Positions 35,470 through 46,008 of a stretch of DNA of 64,000 nucleotides are shown here, piece by piece (the stretch's first letter is position 1; each line of letters begins with the position of its first letter). Below the pieces are notes generated by a model. That model ran no database searches. It saw nothing but the letters and a program-made list of their open reading frames with translations, and was not told the origin of the DNA. The stretch is from Pseudobacteriovorax antillogorgiicola (GTDB lineage Bacteria; Bdellovibrionota_B; Oligoflexia; Oligoflexales; Oligoflexaceae). The stretch covers positions 372,001 through 436,000 of the forward strand of contig NZ_FWZT01000001.1 in assembly GCF_900177345.1 (NCBI RefSeq). The letters are read 5' to 3'. The position numbers and the translations under genes were made by a program.

Positions 35470-35754
35470 ATGAAGATTAAGTGGATCGACGTCACCCTGC
35501 TTACCGTATCAATGGGTGCTGCATTATTTGCAGCCTACATGAGAATTCAGTGTACCCTCGTTGGCTATCAGATCGGTGATCTTAAGGACCAAGAATCTCG
35601 CTTGATGGATGAGCGAAGCTCTTTGAAGATGACTCTAGCCAAGTTGACTAGTAAGCAAAATTTAACCATACTGGCTTCTAAAGACCCCATGCATCATGAT
35701 CCATTTGAGGTTCTAGCAGCCATTGAAAGCCAAGAGCCAAACTCAAGAAATTGA
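35470..35754 (+). CDS. ftsL: cell division protein FtsL
   Basis: A 94-residue bitopic membrane protein: a short cytoplasmic tail, one helix (IDVTLLTVSMGAALFAAYM) and a periplasmic coiled-coil-like segment (LKDQESRLMDERSSLKMTLAKL). The sequence is weakly conserved in general; the call rests on size, topology and position between rsmH and ftsI. The ATG at 35470 has GAGGT 4 nt upstream, 8 nt after the rsmH stop. FtsL would form a complex with FtsB and FtsQ in the divisome. Confidence 0.8.
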   Translation: MKIKWIDVTLLTVSMGAALFAAYMRIQCTLVGYQIGDLKDQESRLMDERSSLKMTLAKLTSKQNLTILASKDPMHHDPFEVLAAIESQEPNSRN

Positions 35755-37519
35755 GCACTTTACCCACCAAAGATTGCCTAACGAATCGTCCCTACAATTT
35801 AAAAAAAGTCGCCTGCGTCTCGTATCTTTTGCATTCTTTATGACCTTTCTAGCGCTCTTGGTGAGAGCCGGGTTAATTCTAATCACCCCACCTTCTGCAG
35901 ATGTCTTATCCCAACTCGCTCAACGGCAGTACCATCGATCCATCGACCTCTCCCCATATCGAGGAACTATTTTCGATCGTCGGGGTGAACCCCTTGCCAT
36001 CAGTATTCGGAAACCTTCCTTGTTCATAAACCCCCGGGTATTCGACCCTAGCCCCACGGAAACAAAGGCTCTTGGCAAGATTCTGGATATTCCACCAAAT
36101 CGAATTAGAAAAGCAGGCCAAAAGCGATCATACTTTTCTTGGATCAAGCGTAAGATCGATAGCAAGCTAGCTGATCAAGCAATGGCCCTTAACATAGATG
36201 GCTTGCACTCTGTACTCGAACCTTCACGATATTATCCATCAGGCCTTGCCAGTCAGCTTATAGGCTATGTTGGTACAGATAACAAAGGACTGCTGGGCTT
36301 GGAGCTTCGATTCGATGAAACTCTCCGCGGTAATAGCGAAACAAACCTCCTGACCCGTGATGCTAGGGGCAAGATAATCCGTGGTGAATCCGATGCGGCA
36401 GAGCCACAAAAGCCTGGTCAGAAAATATACTTAACACTCGACCGCGTGGTTCAAGAAATATCAGAAAAAGCACTCGAACGAGGTATCAAAAATGCAGAAG
36501 CCAAATCAGGTTTTGCCATCGTTTCAGATCCTCACACGGGCCATATCCTTGCCATAGCAAACTACCCTAAATTTAACCCAAACGACTCGTCTACCATTGA
36601 CCAATTTAATACCAGAAACCATGGACTGATGGATCTTTACGAACCCGGATCAGTGGTGAAGCCGTTCGTTGTGGCCCGCGCCCTAGCCCTTGGCAAAACG
36701 AGTATGGCCGAAGCCTTTGAAACCCATAAAGGGCTATTTCGAGAAGGATCTCTGCGCATCCGAGACTCTCATCCATCCGAAGAACTGTCGACTGCCGAAA
36801 TCATAATTGAATCGAGTAATATTGGAACTTACAAAATTGCTAAGAAGATGGGGCCGCAAGCCCTCTACCAAGTTTACGAAGATTTTGGTCTCGGCGAGGC
36901 TGCATTCAAAACTGAGGCCGCGAATCAAGCAGCTGGTCGGATGATGCCTTGGCAAAAGTGGCGAGAGGTACGGTTCGCTAATATATCATTCGGCCAAGGC
37001 TTAATGATGACTGGGCTTGAAATCGTTCAAGCCTATGGTGCCATCGCCAATGGTGGCCAGCTTATGAAGCCAATACTGGTCGAGAGAATTGAAGATCACA
37101 AGGGGCAAGTACTTCGCAGTCAAAACCCTACGGTCATTCGTCGAGTGCTTCCTCATAGAGTCGCAAAAGTCATGTCCAAGACTCTCGCTGAGGTGGTTGA
37201 AGTCGGTACGGGCAGCAATGCAAAAAGTTCCGATTACCACGTTGCTGGTAAAACAGGCACCTCTGAAAAAGTTGACCCGGAAACCAGGCGCTATGCTAAA
37301 CACTTGCGTATCGCCAGCTTTGCAGGTTTCAGTCCAGTAAAAGATCCCCATCTTGTGATCTACGTTGTGATTGATGAACCAAGGAAGAAGCCTTACTATG
37401 GTGGGGTTTGGGCTGCTCCGGTATTTAAGGAAATCAATGAAAAATCTCTACGCTATCTCAACGTAGCCCCAAGCAAGCGCCACCAAGCCACACAACCTCT
37501 TAAGAAGGCGATTCACTGA
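35723..37519 (+). CDS. ftsI: division transpeptidase FtsI (PBP3-like)
   Basis: A 598-residue class B penicillin-binding protein. One N-terminal helix (LVSFAFFMTFLALLVRAGLIL) is followed by the dimerisation/pedestal domain (SPYRGTIFDRRGEPLA) and the transpeptidase domain. Active-site motifs are YEPGSVVKPF (SxxK), ESSNIG (SxN) and VAGKTGTSEK (KTG). It cross-links septal peptidoglycan with FtsW. No PASTA domain is present. The start is uncertain: the TTG at 35723 overlaps ftsL by 32 nt and has a distant GAGG. The stop overlaps the murF ATG by 1 nt. Confidence 0.95.
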   Translation: MKAKSQTQEIEHFTHQRLPNESSLQFKKSRLRLVSFAFFMTFLALLVRAGLILITPPSADVLSQLAQRQYHRSIDLSPYRGTIFDRRGEPLAISIRKPSLFINPRVFDPSPTETKALGKILDIPPNRIRKAGQKRSYFSWIKRKIDSKLADQAMALNIDGLHSVLEPSRYYPSGLASQLIGYVGTDNKGLLGLELRFDETLRGNSETNLLTRDARGKIIRGESDAAEPQKPGQKIYLTLDRVVQEISEKALERGIKNAEAKSGFAIVSDPHTGHILAIANYPKFNPNDSSTIDQFNTRNHGLMDLYEPGSVVKPFVVARALALGKTSMAEAFETHKGLFREGSLRIRDSHPSEELSTAEIIIESSNIGTYKIAKKMGPQALYQVYEDFGLGEAAFKTEAANQAAGRMMPWQKWREVRFANISFGQGLMMTGLEIVQAYGAIANGGQLMKPILVERIEDHKGQVLRSQNPTVIRRVLPHRVAKVMSKTLAEVVEVGTGSNAKSSDYHVAGKTGTSEKVDPETRRYAKHLRIASFAGFSPVKDPHLVIYVVIDEPRKKPYYGGVWAAPVFKEINEKSLRYLNVAPSKRHQATQPLKKAIH

Positions 37520-38919
37520 TGCTTAAACGACAAGATTTGATCCAACACCTGAATGCGACGATTCCTGATGAAATCAGAGATATTCCTTCCAATCTTCCCA
37601 ATATAATCCAGACGGATAGTCGATCCATCAGGCCGGAGCATTGGTTTTTACCAATTATTGGTGAGACGTTTGACGGCCACGACTTCATTAGGCAGGCTAT
37701 GGAAAAAGGCTGCCAAGGCTTCTTCTACCAGGCGGATCATTGTGATCAGATACCATCCGATCTTCGTAGCCGAGGAATAGAAATTCCAGACTCTCTAGAG
37801 TTTTTTCAAGGTCTTGCCTCATTTTGGAGAAACCTGCACAAAGCCAAAGTCGTTGCTATTACCGGTTCAAACGGTAAAACCACAGCCAAAGAAATGCTCA
37901 GCCATATCCTTACAAAAGCAGGAAATACACTCTACACCAAAGGTAGCTACAATAACGAAATCGGAGTACCCATAACTCTTTGTCAGCTGACTACAGACCA
38001 CCAATTCGCAGTGATTGAGATGGGGGCCCGCCATAAGGGAGATATCGAGGCACTGTGCAACATTGCCAATCCCGATATCTGCATCGTCCTCAATATAGGG
38101 GTTGCTCACCTTGGGGAGTTCGGTAGTCGTGAAACCCTAAGATCAACCAAGCAAGAAATGCTCACGACCACACGCAAGGATGCGATCGCGATTGTCCCTC
38201 ATGATGACTCTGACACTGTGAATGTCGCTAAAAAGCATCATGACCGAGTATTGACCTTCGGCCTTGAAGAGGGAGACATTCAAGTTAAGCTCAAGTACTT
38301 GACAGATGGAGCTATGACACTCGCTATCACATCTCCTCAGGAAGCATTTCAAGAAACGGTTCCCGTTTACCACCAAGCCTACCCTATCAACTTCGCTGCT
38401 TCCGTGGCTGCTAGCTTCGGGCTGGACCTTTCTTCCCTGAGTATACGTCAAGGAATGAAGAGCTTTGGTGGGGTCAGCCAGCGGTTTAGTATCTCTCGAT
38501 TTCCAACGATGACTTTAATCGATGACACATACAACGCGAATCCACAGAGCATGGATGCTGGCCTTTCTTCAGTGAATGCAGCTTTTCCTAACGCCGACAC
38601 GATCCTGGTTCTCGGTGACATGCTGGAACTTGGGGATGAAAGCCAGCAAGCTCATTATAACGTTGGATATTATTGTGCAGAAAGTGTTAGACCTAAGATG
38701 CTTGTTGCGATTGGACCACTAAGTCGCGCCATGCTTGATGGCGCTCGCAAGGGGGGAATCTCAGAAGACAAGCTCTTGCACTTTGATAGTGCTGACGACT
38801 TTGTTCCTCAATTAGAGGAGATTCTTCAAAAGGGGAACCTTCTTTACGCTAAGGCATCCAATGGCATAAAATTGAACCGAATTATCCAGAATGCGAGGCA
38901 AATTCTTGAGAAGGCTTAA
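37519..38919 (+). CDS. murF: UDP-MurNAc-tripeptide D-Ala-D-Ala ligase MurF
   Basis: A 466-residue Mur ligase. It has the N-terminal substrate domain (TDSRSIRPEHWFLPIIGETF), the ATP loop AITGSNGKTTAKEML, the MurF-specific SYNNEIGVPITL, IEMGARHKGDI and the C-terminal IDDTYNANPQSMDAGL. These features separate MurF from MurE. It adds D-Ala-D-Ala to the peptidoglycan precursor in the cytoplasm. MurE, normally just upstream, is missing from this cluster. Confidence 0.96.
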   Translation: MLKRQDLIQHLNATIPDEIRDIPSNLPNIIQTDSRSIRPEHWFLPIIGETFDGHDFIRQAMEKGCQGFFYQADHCDQIPSDLRSRGIEIPDSLEFFQGLASFWRNLHKAKVVAITGSNGKTTAKEMLSHILTKAGNTLYTKGSYNNEIGVPITLCQLTTDHQFAVIEMGARHKGDIEALCNIANPDICIVLNIGVAHLGEFGSRETLRSTKQEMLTTTRKDAIAIVPHDDSDTVNVAKKHHDRVLTFGLEEGDIQVKLKYLTDGAMTLAITSPQEAFQETVPVYHQAYPINFAASVAASFGLDLSSLSIRQGMKSFGGVSQRFSISRFPTMTLIDDTYNANPQSMDAGLSSVNAAFPNADTILVLGDMLELGDESQQAHYNVGYYCAESVRPKMLVAIGPLSRAMLDGARKGGISEDKLLHFDSADDFVPQLEEILQKGNLLYAKASNGIKLNRIIQNARQILEKA

Positions 38920-38963
38920 CAACAATCTAACTTGCCGCACATATCGATCGTGAGGGTCTAACT

Positions 38964-40037
38964 TTGCTTTATCACTTACTCGTTGAATTAACTGATTATG
39001 TCAGTGTTTTTAATGTCAGTCGCTATATTACTTTTCGGGCTCTCGCTGCTTTGTTAACAGCCTTAGGGATGTCCTTTCTTCTTTCACCTTGGTTCATTCG
39101 CAAACTAAAAAGTAAGCAGATTGGCCAGCAAGTTAGAAATGACGGACCTGAAAGCCACTTTTCAAAAGCTGGCACTCCCACCATGGGTGGTGGTCTGATA
39201 CTTTTTGCGACCCTACTACCAGCTTTGCTTTGGATGGACTGGCGAAATCCCCTTCTTTGGTATGTTTCAACGATTACGTTTATCTATGGCCTGATTGGTT
39301 TCTTAGACGACTATCTCAAGGTTTCCAAGAAGAACACCAAAGGCTTGTCCGGCAAACTCAAGCTGCTGGGGCAATTTGGTGCAGCCGGTGGTGCTTGTAC
39401 TCTTTATTACTTGCAAACTGGTAATGGCGAGCTTCACTTCCCTTTCTTCAAAGCACTGACCTTCGACCTTGGATGGTTATACGTACCATTCGGCATGTTT
39501 GTAATCGTCGGCGCAAGTAATGCTGTCAACCTAACTGATGGCCTTGACGGCCTCGCAATCGGGCCCGTAATGACAACAGCCTCAACCTTTGCAATCTTAT
39601 CTTATGTCGCAGGGCATATTAAGATCGCTGAATATCTCCAGATACCCTTTCTTTCTGGAGCTGGGGAGCTCGCGATTTTCTGTACCTGCCTTGTAGGAGC
39701 TGGTATGGGCTTTCTTTGGTATAACACCTACCCTGCTCAAGTCTTTATGGGGGACGTTGGTTCCTTGCCGCTTGGCGGCGCTCTAGGAGCCATTGCTGTA
39801 TTTACCAAAAACGAAATAATTCTCGCTATTGTCGGTGGGGTGTTTGTAATGGAAGCCTTATCCGTTATAACTCAGGTCGCTTCATTTAAGATGACCGGCA
39901 AGAGAGTTTTTAGAATGGCTCCCATTCATCATCACTTTGAGCTAAAAGGTTGGCCTGAACCGAAGGTGATTGTTAGATTCTGGATCATATCCATCATTTT
40001 GGCTATCGTTGGCCTGATGAGTCTGAAGCTACGATGA
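38964..40037 (+). CDS. mraY: phospho-MurNAc-pentapeptide transferase MraY
   Basis: A 357-residue protein with about ten membrane helices that makes lipid I from UDP-MurNAc-pentapeptide and undecaprenyl phosphate. Signatures: [65 protein letters not shown] and the [12 protein letters not shown] block. The start is a TTG with TGAGGG about 8 nt upstream. The stop overlaps the murD start in an ATGA. Confidence 0.97.
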   Translation: MLYHLLVELTDYVSVFNVSRYITFRALAALLTALGMSFLLSPWFIRKLKSKQIGQQVRNDGPESHFSKAGTPTMGGGLILFATLLPALLWMDWRNPLLWYVSTITFIYGLIGFLDDYLKVSKKNTKGLSGKLKLLGQFGAAGGACTLYYLQTGNGELHFPFFKALTFDLGWLYVPFGMFVIVGASNAVNLTDGLDGLAIGPVMTTASTFAILSYVAGHIKIAEYLQIPFLSGAGELAIFCTCLVGAGMGFLWYNTYPAQVFMGDVGSLPLGGALGAIAVFTKNEIILAIVGGVFVMEALSVITQVASFKMTGKRVFRMAPIHHHFELKGWPEPKVIVRFWIISIILAIVGLMSLKLR

Positions 40038-41380
40038 ATAACTACCTCATACTTGGCACGGGCCTAAGCGCCCTTGCCGCTGCAAGACTGCTGCACAAAA
40101 AAGGCCTCCAAGGCCGCGCATCGACGTTAAAACCTCCTTCGAAGGAGGAGCAGTCTGAATTTGCCAAGGTTAGCTGCCCCATAGTCGTTGGCCCACAAGA
40201 TTCGCGGCTTCTTGACAATATCGATGTCATCATTCCGAGCCCCGGAATACCACTGAATATCCCACTACTCCAAACTGCTAGGGAACAAGGTATCGCCATT
40301 ATCAGCGAAATTGATCTAGCTTTAGAGTTTTACAGTGGCGTTACCATCGGCGTTACCGGGACTAATGGTAAATCTACGACAGTCACGATGCTAGAGCATA
40401 TTTTAAAGGGGATAGGCAAAGACTGTCTTGCAGGGGGCAATCTCGGAAGACCACCATCCGAGATTCTGGCAGCAGATGAAAGCCCCAAGATTCTTGCTCT
40501 CGAACTTTCAAGCTACCAACTAGAGGCCACCGAGAAGCTAGCCGCAGCAGTCTCTATATTCACATCTTTCTCAGCGGATCACCTCGAACGGCACAAAACC
40601 CTTGAAGGCTATTTTAATGCTAAATGGCGTCTTGCCCACCAAACAAACTCTGGAGGTATCATCATCTTATCCGAGTCGGTTTTGGAGGCACTTCTGAGTT
40701 TCAATAGCGAGATACCAAAGGTACACAAAATCTATGCATTCGTATCGAAGTACCCCAAAGGCTTGCCTCCAGGCATTGAGCCTATCCTCGTAGATCATGA
40801 GCGCTGTCAACTATCAGTTGAAGGCGAAACTGTACCGTTGGCGGAATCATTTAGTATTCACGATAACTTGAACCTTGCATCCTGCCTCCTTGCTACTAGG
40901 CACCTTTTCCCGAATCAATCGCTCGATCAAGCCTGTCTAATTGCACAAAACTATCGCAAGCTGGCTCACCGTTTTGAAACCGTTTGTCATCGTAGCAACC
41001 AAATAGTTATCAATGACTCTAAGTCGACCAACGTCGAATCCACTCTTGTTGCTCTTAAATCTATGAAGCAACCTTGCTATCTGCTTTTGGGTGGCAAAGA
41101 CAAAGGCGCACCCTATCAAGAGATTTTGCAGCTAAAAGATCATATTTTTAAGGTAATTACCTTTGGTGAAGCGGGTGCTATGATCAGTTCACAGCTCAAG
41201 TCTCTTAATCCCATCTCTTATAAATCATTGAAGAATGCACTCGTTGGGCTGAGCAAACTGTTTCACGAGAATCCAGCTCCCATTCTATTCTCACCGGCGT
41301 GTTCTTCGTTTGATGAGTTTTTGAATTTTGAAGAAAGAGGACTATACTTTAGCAAGGAGATTCAACGACTCATCAATTAA
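40034..41380 (+). CDS. murD: UDP-MurNAc-L-alanine:D-glutamate ligase MurD
   Basis: A 448-residue Mur ligase: an N-terminal Rossmann-like domain ([17 protein letters not shown]), [14 protein letters not shown], the ATP loop [45 protein letters not shown] and LLLGGKDKG. It adds D-Glu to UDP-MurNAc-L-Ala. It overlaps mraY by 4 nt. The order mraY-murD-ftsW-murC is typical of the dcw cluster. Confidence 0.97.
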   Translation: MNNYLILGTGLSALAAARLLHKKGLQGRASTLKPPSKEEQSEFAKVSCPIVVGPQDSRLLDNIDVIIPSPGIPLNIPLLQTAREQGIAIISEIDLALEFYSGVTIGVTGTNGKSTTVTMLEHILKGIGKDCLAGGNLGRPPSEILAADESPKILALELSSYQLEATEKLAAAVSIFTSFSADHLERHKTLEGYFNAKWRLAHQTNSGGIIILSESVLEALLSFNSEIPKVHKIYAFVSKYPKGLPPGIEPILVDHERCQLSVEGETVPLAESFSIHDNLNLASCLLATRHLFPNQSLDQACLIAQNYRKLAHRFETVCHRSNQIVINDSKSTNVESTLVALKSMKQPCYLLLGGKDKGAPYQEILQLKDHIFKVITFGEAGAMISSQLKSLNPISYKSLKNALVGLSKLFHENPAPILFSPACSSFDEFLNFEERGLYFSKEIQRLIN

Positions 41381-41388
41381 GGCTTTCA

Positions 41389-42501
41389 GTGAAATCTGCC
41401 TCAAGCTATAGCGCTAACCTAATCATATCTGCGATTATTCTTTCGGTATTTGGCATTATTTTCATTTTCACGGCATCCAGTATTCCTGCTGCACAGCGGT
41501 ATGGTGATCTATTTTTTTTTCCTAAAAGGCAACTTATCTCACTTGGCCTTGGAGTTATCTCTGGTGCCCTCCTATTGAAGCTACCTATCCGTAATATCGC
41601 AAGGTTGGCATTTCCGGGTTTTATACTCACTACACTTTTACTCGTCGCGACCCTTATTCCCTATTTTGGTCACACAGTAAATGGTGCTTCTCGATGGCTG
41701 CGCTGGGGCATGATCTCGTTTCAACCTGCAGAACTCAGCAAGTTGGTGCTAATTCTATTTCTTGCCAAAAACCTTGCTCGTCCAAACTTTTCAGGACTTC
41801 ATCGCCTATCGGGCTTATTGTCCTGCATATTCCCCTTGATGGTTTTTTCGATCTTGCTCATGTTACAACCAGACTTTGGCACGACCTTTCTTCTCTCACT
41901 TATCTGTTTCTCTATGGTTTTCGTTTGCGGCTTGCCAATCAAACTTGTCGCATCAGGACTGATTACTGGCCTGCTCGCGATCGGCATTGCTATCTGGCAG
42001 GCACCATATCGGATGAAGAGAATCACAAGCTTCATTGATCCGTGGGAGAGCGCCCAATCTGGGGGATTCCAAATCATCCAAAGTTACCTTGGTTTTCATA
42101 ATGGCGGCCTCTTAGGGGTAGGTTTAGGGGGTTCACGTCAAAAACTCTATTTTCTTCCAGAGGCCCACACCGATTTCATTCTTTCGGTGATAGGAGAAGA
42201 GCTTGGTTTAATTGGTGTTTCCTTTATCATCTTGCTATTCGGTTTCATGATCTGGAATGGCTTCAAAATTACAGAACGTCAGACAGACATTTTTGCCAAA
42301 CTACTAGCCTTCGGACTCACTTGCCTAATTAGCGTTCAAGCTACTATCAACATGGGTGTCGCTATGGGTTTGCTCCCAACAAAAGGCATGCCTCTCCCAT
42401 TTATTAGTCATGGATCTAGCTCTCTTGTGGTATTCCTTTGGGTGGTTGCTATTCTGGCAAGACTCAACTACGAATCGGACCACCTTCATGAGCGACAATA
42501 A
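41389..42501 (+). CDS. ftsW: lipid II polymerase FtsW
   Basis: A 370-residue SEDS-family protein with about ten helices: FGIIFIFTASSIPAAQRYGD, NGASRWLRWGMISFQPAELSKLVLILFLA, LMLQPDFGTTFLL, GGFQIIQSYLGFHNGGLLGVGLGGSRQKLYFLPEAHTDFILSVIGEELG (within residues about 220-270) and PTKGMPLPFISHGSSSL. The catalytic-loop Asp equivalent is in HTDFI. It polymerises septal glycan with FtsI. The start is a GTG with AAGG upstream. The end overlaps murC by 14 nt. murG, usually next, is missing. Confidence 0.96.
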   Translation: MKSASSYSANLIISAIILSVFGIIFIFTASSIPAAQRYGDLFFFPKRQLISLGLGVISGALLLKLPIRNIARLAFPGFILTTLLLVATLIPYFGHTVNGASRWLRWGMISFQPAELSKLVLILFLAKNLARPNFSGLHRLSGLLSCIFPLMVFSILLMLQPDFGTTFLLSLICFSMVFVCGLPIKLVASGLITGLLAIGIAIWQAPYRMKRITSFIDPWESAQSGGFQIIQSYLGFHNGGLLGVGLGGSRQKLYFLPEAHTDFILSVIGEELGLIGVSFIILLFGFMIWNGFKITERQTDIFAKLLAFGLTCLISVQATINMGVAMGLLPTKGMPLPFISHGSSSLVVFLWVVAILARLNYESDHLHERQ

Positions 42502-43885
42502 TCAAAGGCATTTTCATCTGATTGGAATCGGCGGCTCGGGAATGACACCTCTTGCAGAGATTGCGTCATTCCGTGGGTATAAAATATCTGGCAGTGATCA
42601 AAAAATAAATTCTAACTGTGAAAGACTCATTGCCAGCGGCATTCAAATCTTTAAGGGTCACGAGGCCTCAAACCTTGATTCACAAGCCATAGTTGTCTAT
42701 TCATCTGCTATTCGGCAAGACAACCCTGAGCTGGTCCAAGCCAAGAATTCGGGACAAACACTTTGGCACCGATCGCAGTTATTGGAATTCTTGATCGGTG
42801 ATCAAAAGCTTATTGGAGTTTCTGGAACCCATGGAAAAACATCAACCACAGCGATGATTGCTCACATCCTAGATCAATGTGGATGTCAACCAACAGCGTT
42901 TATTGGTGGCGAAGTAGGAGGGCGAAAATCCTATAGCTATACAGGACATGGCGAATACTTTGTGGCTGAATTAGATGAATCAGATGGTAGCTTCCTAAGA
43001 TTTTCCCCTTTTGTTAGTGTGATAAACAATATTGATTTGGATCATTTGGACTTCTATAAGAACCTTGAGGAAATCAAAGCAGCCTTTCACAAATTTGCCA
43101 AACAAACCGATCCGGATGGGGCTATTGTCTTGAATTGGGATAATGGCCATTGTCAGGAGCTAGGCCACGAAATTGATTTGAATCATCGACTTAGCTTTGG
43201 GCGAAGAATTGGCTGCGATGTACGCGGTATTTCATTTACAACAAAACAGGATGCTTCGTTTTTTAAGGCAGTCGTAGAACGAGACTTGGTGGAAGGAACG
43301 ACTCCCCTTATAGGTCAGCACAACTTCCAGAATATCCTTTGTGCCTTAAGCGTAGTCCGGGCACTTGAAATACCCATTGAAGAAGCCGTTACAGCTCTGG
43401 CTAGCTTCCCTGGAGTCAAGCGGCGGCTAAATCGCTTATACAATAGTAAGAGTATCAAAATTTTAGATGATTACGCTCATAATCCCGGCAAGATCAAAGC
43501 ATGCATTGAAGCTGTTCGAGAAGCATACCCTGATCACTGGAATACTGTCGTCTTCCAGCCCCATCGCTATAGTCGGATGAAAACCATGTATAATGAATTT
43601 GTGGACTCTTTTAAAGATGCCGACACTCTTGTACTGCTGCCGATTTTTTCTGCTGGGGAAGAAGACTGTGGTTCATATTCTCCTCAGCAATTCGCAAACG
43701 ATATCGAACAGCAATGTGATACCAAAGTTGTGGTCTTCGATCGATTTCCGAATCCAGAAATGCTGTTAAGCCTTGTGGAAACAAAAGATCGATCAGTTCT
43801 TCTTAGTGTTGGCGCTGGCAATGTATACCAGGCGAGCAATGATTTGAGGGACTTTATCAATGGCCAAGATCAGAAAGAAACATGA
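42488..43885 (+). CDS. murC: UDP-MurNAc:L-alanine ligase MurC
   Basis: A 465-residue Mur ligase beginning FHLIGIGGSGMTPLAEI (Rossmann-like) with SGSDQKIN, VYSSAIRQDNPEL, the ATP loop GVSGTHGKTSTTAMIAH, AELDESDGSFL, NNIDLDHLDFY and DDYAHNPGKI. It adds L-Ala to UDP-MurNAc. The ATG at 42488 is chosen because the N-terminal motif follows directly; the frame is open further upstream within ftsW. In many genomes MurB or Ddl genes follow, but here ftsQ follows with a 26-nt overlap. Confidence 0.96.
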   Translation: MSDNNQRHFHLIGIGGSGMTPLAEIASFRGYKISGSDQKINSNCERLIASGIQIFKGHEASNLDSQAIVVYSSAIRQDNPELVQAKNSGQTLWHRSQLLEFLIGDQKLIGVSGTHGKTSTTAMIAHILDQCGCQPTAFIGGEVGGRKSYSYTGHGEYFVAELDESDGSFLRFSPFVSVINNIDLDHLDFYKNLEEIKAAFHKFAKQTDPDGAIVLNWDNGHCQELGHEIDLNHRLSFGRRIGCDVRGISFTTKQDASFFKAVVERDLVEGTTPLIGQHNFQNILCALSVVRALEIPIEEAVTALASFPGVKRRLNRLYNSKSIKILDDYAHNPGKIKACIEAVREAYPDHWNTVVFQPHRYSRMKTMYNEFVDSFKDADTLVLLPIFSAGEEDCGSYSPQQFANDIEQQCDTKVVVFDRFPNPEMLLSLVETKDRSVLLSVGAGNVYQASNDLRDFINGQDQKET

Positions 43886-44684
43886 ATCTTTACTGACCAA
43901 GCAAAAACTTAAGCGTAGACATCATATTCCTACCGTGTGGTTTACTAAAGTCAGCGCTCCTATAATCGTCATAGCCATGTTTTCACTATCTTTCTTGGGT
44001 GTTCTCAAATCTCTTGAACAGTATGCTATCCCACTTCCCTTAAGCCCCATCCAAGTGCATCCTCATCAGATTGCCATCCAGCATCAGGAGTTTATTAAGG
44101 ATTATATTAGCCGCAATCCGATTCAAGACCTTCAGCAGGTCGAGTCATTCAAGCTAGATCTCCAGAAGAAACTTGCAGCGAAATCTCTAAGCACACTTGC
44201 TTTGACACCATATAAAATCCTTCTAAAAGCAGAGTTCCACCAATCTCTAGCAGCTATAGAATACGGGATTAAGCGCCTACTTTCCGACAAAGGTAAGGTT
44301 TTTGGCCAGTATAGTGAGAAGCACCATCATCACCTGCCAATGATTAGCGGTATCTCGATAGACAGGAAACTAGATCTCGATAACGAGCAAAGTGTTGTCA
44401 TGAGTGAGAGAAATAATGAGGTCCTTCAAGAGGCCCTTCTACTAATCAATGATGGTTTGCGCTACAATATAAGGTACAAGGCAATTCACTTCGATTCATT
44501 TCGAGGTTTTCAAGTTTTGTTGTTTGACAAACGCATTCGCGTTGAAATGGGCCGTCGCCCCTTTAATAAGAGATATATCAAACTCGAAAAAATACTTTCA
44601 AACCTCTCCAAGAAACGAGTAAATACAGCCCGCATAGAGCTGGATTACCAAGGGAAGGCTTTTATAAAAGAATCTACCTTATAA
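43860..44684 (+). CDS. ftsQ: cell division protein FtsQ
   Basis: A 274-residue protein with a basic cytoplasmic tail, one helix (APIIVIAMFSLSFLGVL at about 33-50) and a periplasmic domain of POTRA/beta type with the C-terminal RVNTARIELDYQGKAFIKE. FtsQ sequences diverge strongly; the call relies on topology, the C-terminal beta strand and the position between murC and ftsA. It would scaffold FtsL/FtsB in the divisome. It ends 9 nt before ftsA. Confidence 0.85.
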   Translation: MAKIRKKHESLLTKQKLKRRHHIPTVWFTKVSAPIIVIAMFSLSFLGVLKSLEQYAIPLPLSPIQVHPHQIAIQHQEFIKDYISRNPIQDLQQVESFKLDLQKKLAAKSLSTLALTPYKILLKAEFHQSLAAIEYGIKRLLSDKGKVFGQYSEKHHHHLPMISGISIDRKLDLDNEQSVVMSERNNEVLQEALLLINDGLRYNIRYKAIHFDSFRGFQVLLFDKRIRVEMGRRPFNKRYIKLEKILSNLSKKRVNTARIELDYQGKAFIKESTL

Positions 44685-44693
44685 GGACAACGA

Positions 44694-45890
44694 GTGGCTC
44701 GTTCTAAACAAATCTTTGCTCTCGACCTAGGTACAACAAAATTCTGTCTTGCAGCTTTACATCAATCTGCAGGAAGACCAGATATTCAAGTATGTGAAGT
44801 GCCAGCTCTTGGAATGAAACGGGGGATGCTGGTTGATTTTGAAGAAGCCTCCCGCGCCCTCAACAAACTTGTTGAAGAAGCAGAGGCACGTTTCAAATGC
44901 GATATCCGTCGTGTTGTAGTTGGTGTCGCTGGCAGTCATTTGAAAAGTCGTACTGTGACTGGAAACATGGAGATTCAAGATAGCCTTATTAAGACGATTC
45001 ATGTGCAAAGCCTAACAGTCGACGTGGAAAATCAGTGTCGCTCCTCTCATCGTGAAATTCTTCACTGCATTCCCATACACTTCGATGTTGATAGTCGGGA
45101 TTCTGTTAATAACCCTATTGGTCTCTCTGGGTCTCATCTCTCAGGCAGCTTTTTTGTCATAGACGCCGATCGTTCATACCTAAAAGACATGATAAGACTT
45201 TGCAATCACTGCGGCCTTGAAGTTTGCCAACTCTATTCCGAACCCTTTGCTTCAGCGTCAGTGACCGTTGACGATCAACTCAAAAACCTAGGTGTTGCCC
45301 TTGCTGATATCGGCGGTGGAACCACCGATGGAATTATATTCCAACATGGTAGACCAGTTAGTATGTTTACCATCAATACAGCTGGTAATCATATGCATCG
45401 AGATCTATCCGTTGGTCTCAATATTCCCCTCTCCGATGGCCTCAGGATTAAGGAGCATTACGGCCTAACAGATTTACCAGGATTTCTGGACCTAAAAGAT
45501 ATCCATGGAACACTGGTTCGTTTTTCAGATCAGCGAATTCGCGGTATTTTGGAGGCAAGGATCTTGGAGCTTGGTAAATTTATGTTCCACTCACTCGTTG
45601 ACCATCAAGGCAACTTAGGTGGAGGAATCCTTTTCACAGGTGGAGGCAGTTATCTCAAGGGAATTGATAAATTCTTAGGTGCAAAGTTCGGAGTTTCTGT
45701 AAAATCGCAACAACCCCACATTTCACTCGGGATGTCCCACGACTGGGAGTATCCTGCAACTTACGCAACAGTGATCGGTCTTATCAATCTTGAAATTGGT
45801 CGGCGTAAGATTCTTCACGATGAATCCAGTGCTTCTTGGCCCAAGCGCTACGTTTACCAATTTGTGAACTGGATTCGGGAGCTATCCTAG
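44694..45890 (+). CDS. ftsA: cell division protein FtsA
   Basis: A 398-residue actin-like ATPase that tethers FtsZ to the membrane. Signatures: ALDLGTTKFCLAAL (phosphate 1), VVGVAGSHLKS, the 1C subdomain around HCIPIHFDVD, GVALADIGGGTTDGII (phosphate 2) and GGILFTGGGSYLKGID (adenosine). The C-terminal KRYVYQFVNWIRELS is the amphipathic membrane-targeting helix. The GTG start has AAGGA 9 nt upstream. A separate promoter lies between this gene and ftsZ. Confidence 0.96.
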   Translation: MARSKQIFALDLGTTKFCLAALHQSAGRPDIQVCEVPALGMKRGMLVDFEEASRALNKLVEEAEARFKCDIRRVVVGVAGSHLKSRTVTGNMEIQDSLIKTIHVQSLTVDVENQCRSSHREILHCIPIHFDVDSRDSVNNPIGLSGSHLSGSFFVIDADRSYLKDMIRLCNHCGLEVCQLYSEPFASASVTVDDQLKNLGVALADIGGGTTDGIIFQHGRPVSMFTINTAGNHMHRDLSVGLNIPLSDGLRIKEHYGLTDLPGFLDLKDIHGTLVRFSDQRIRGILEARILELGKFMFHSLVDHQGNLGGGILFTGGGSYLKGIDKFLGAKFGVSVKSQQPHISLGMSHDWEYPATYATVIGLINLEIGRRKILHDESSASWPKRYVYQFVNWIRELS

Positions 45891-45934
45891 AAGCTACGGC
45901 AAGATCTTGTTCCTAAGAACTCAAATTAATCAAT

Positions 45935-45964
45935 TTGACACCCTAAGTCATTCCTTCCTATAAT
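45935..45964 (+). promoter_or_regulatory. consensus sigma-70 promoter of ftsZ
   Basis: Perfect TTGACA at 45935-45940 and perfect TATAAT at 45959-45964 with an 18-bp spacer, in the 118-bp gap between ftsA and ftsZ. Predicted transcription start is near 45971, giving a leader of about 38 nt that contains the GGGAG ribosome site. This is the strongest promoter match noticed in the window. Confidence 0.8.
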
Positions 45965-46008
45965 TGCAAAGATCACCCAAAAAATTCCAATCTCGCTGGG
46001 AGAGCACC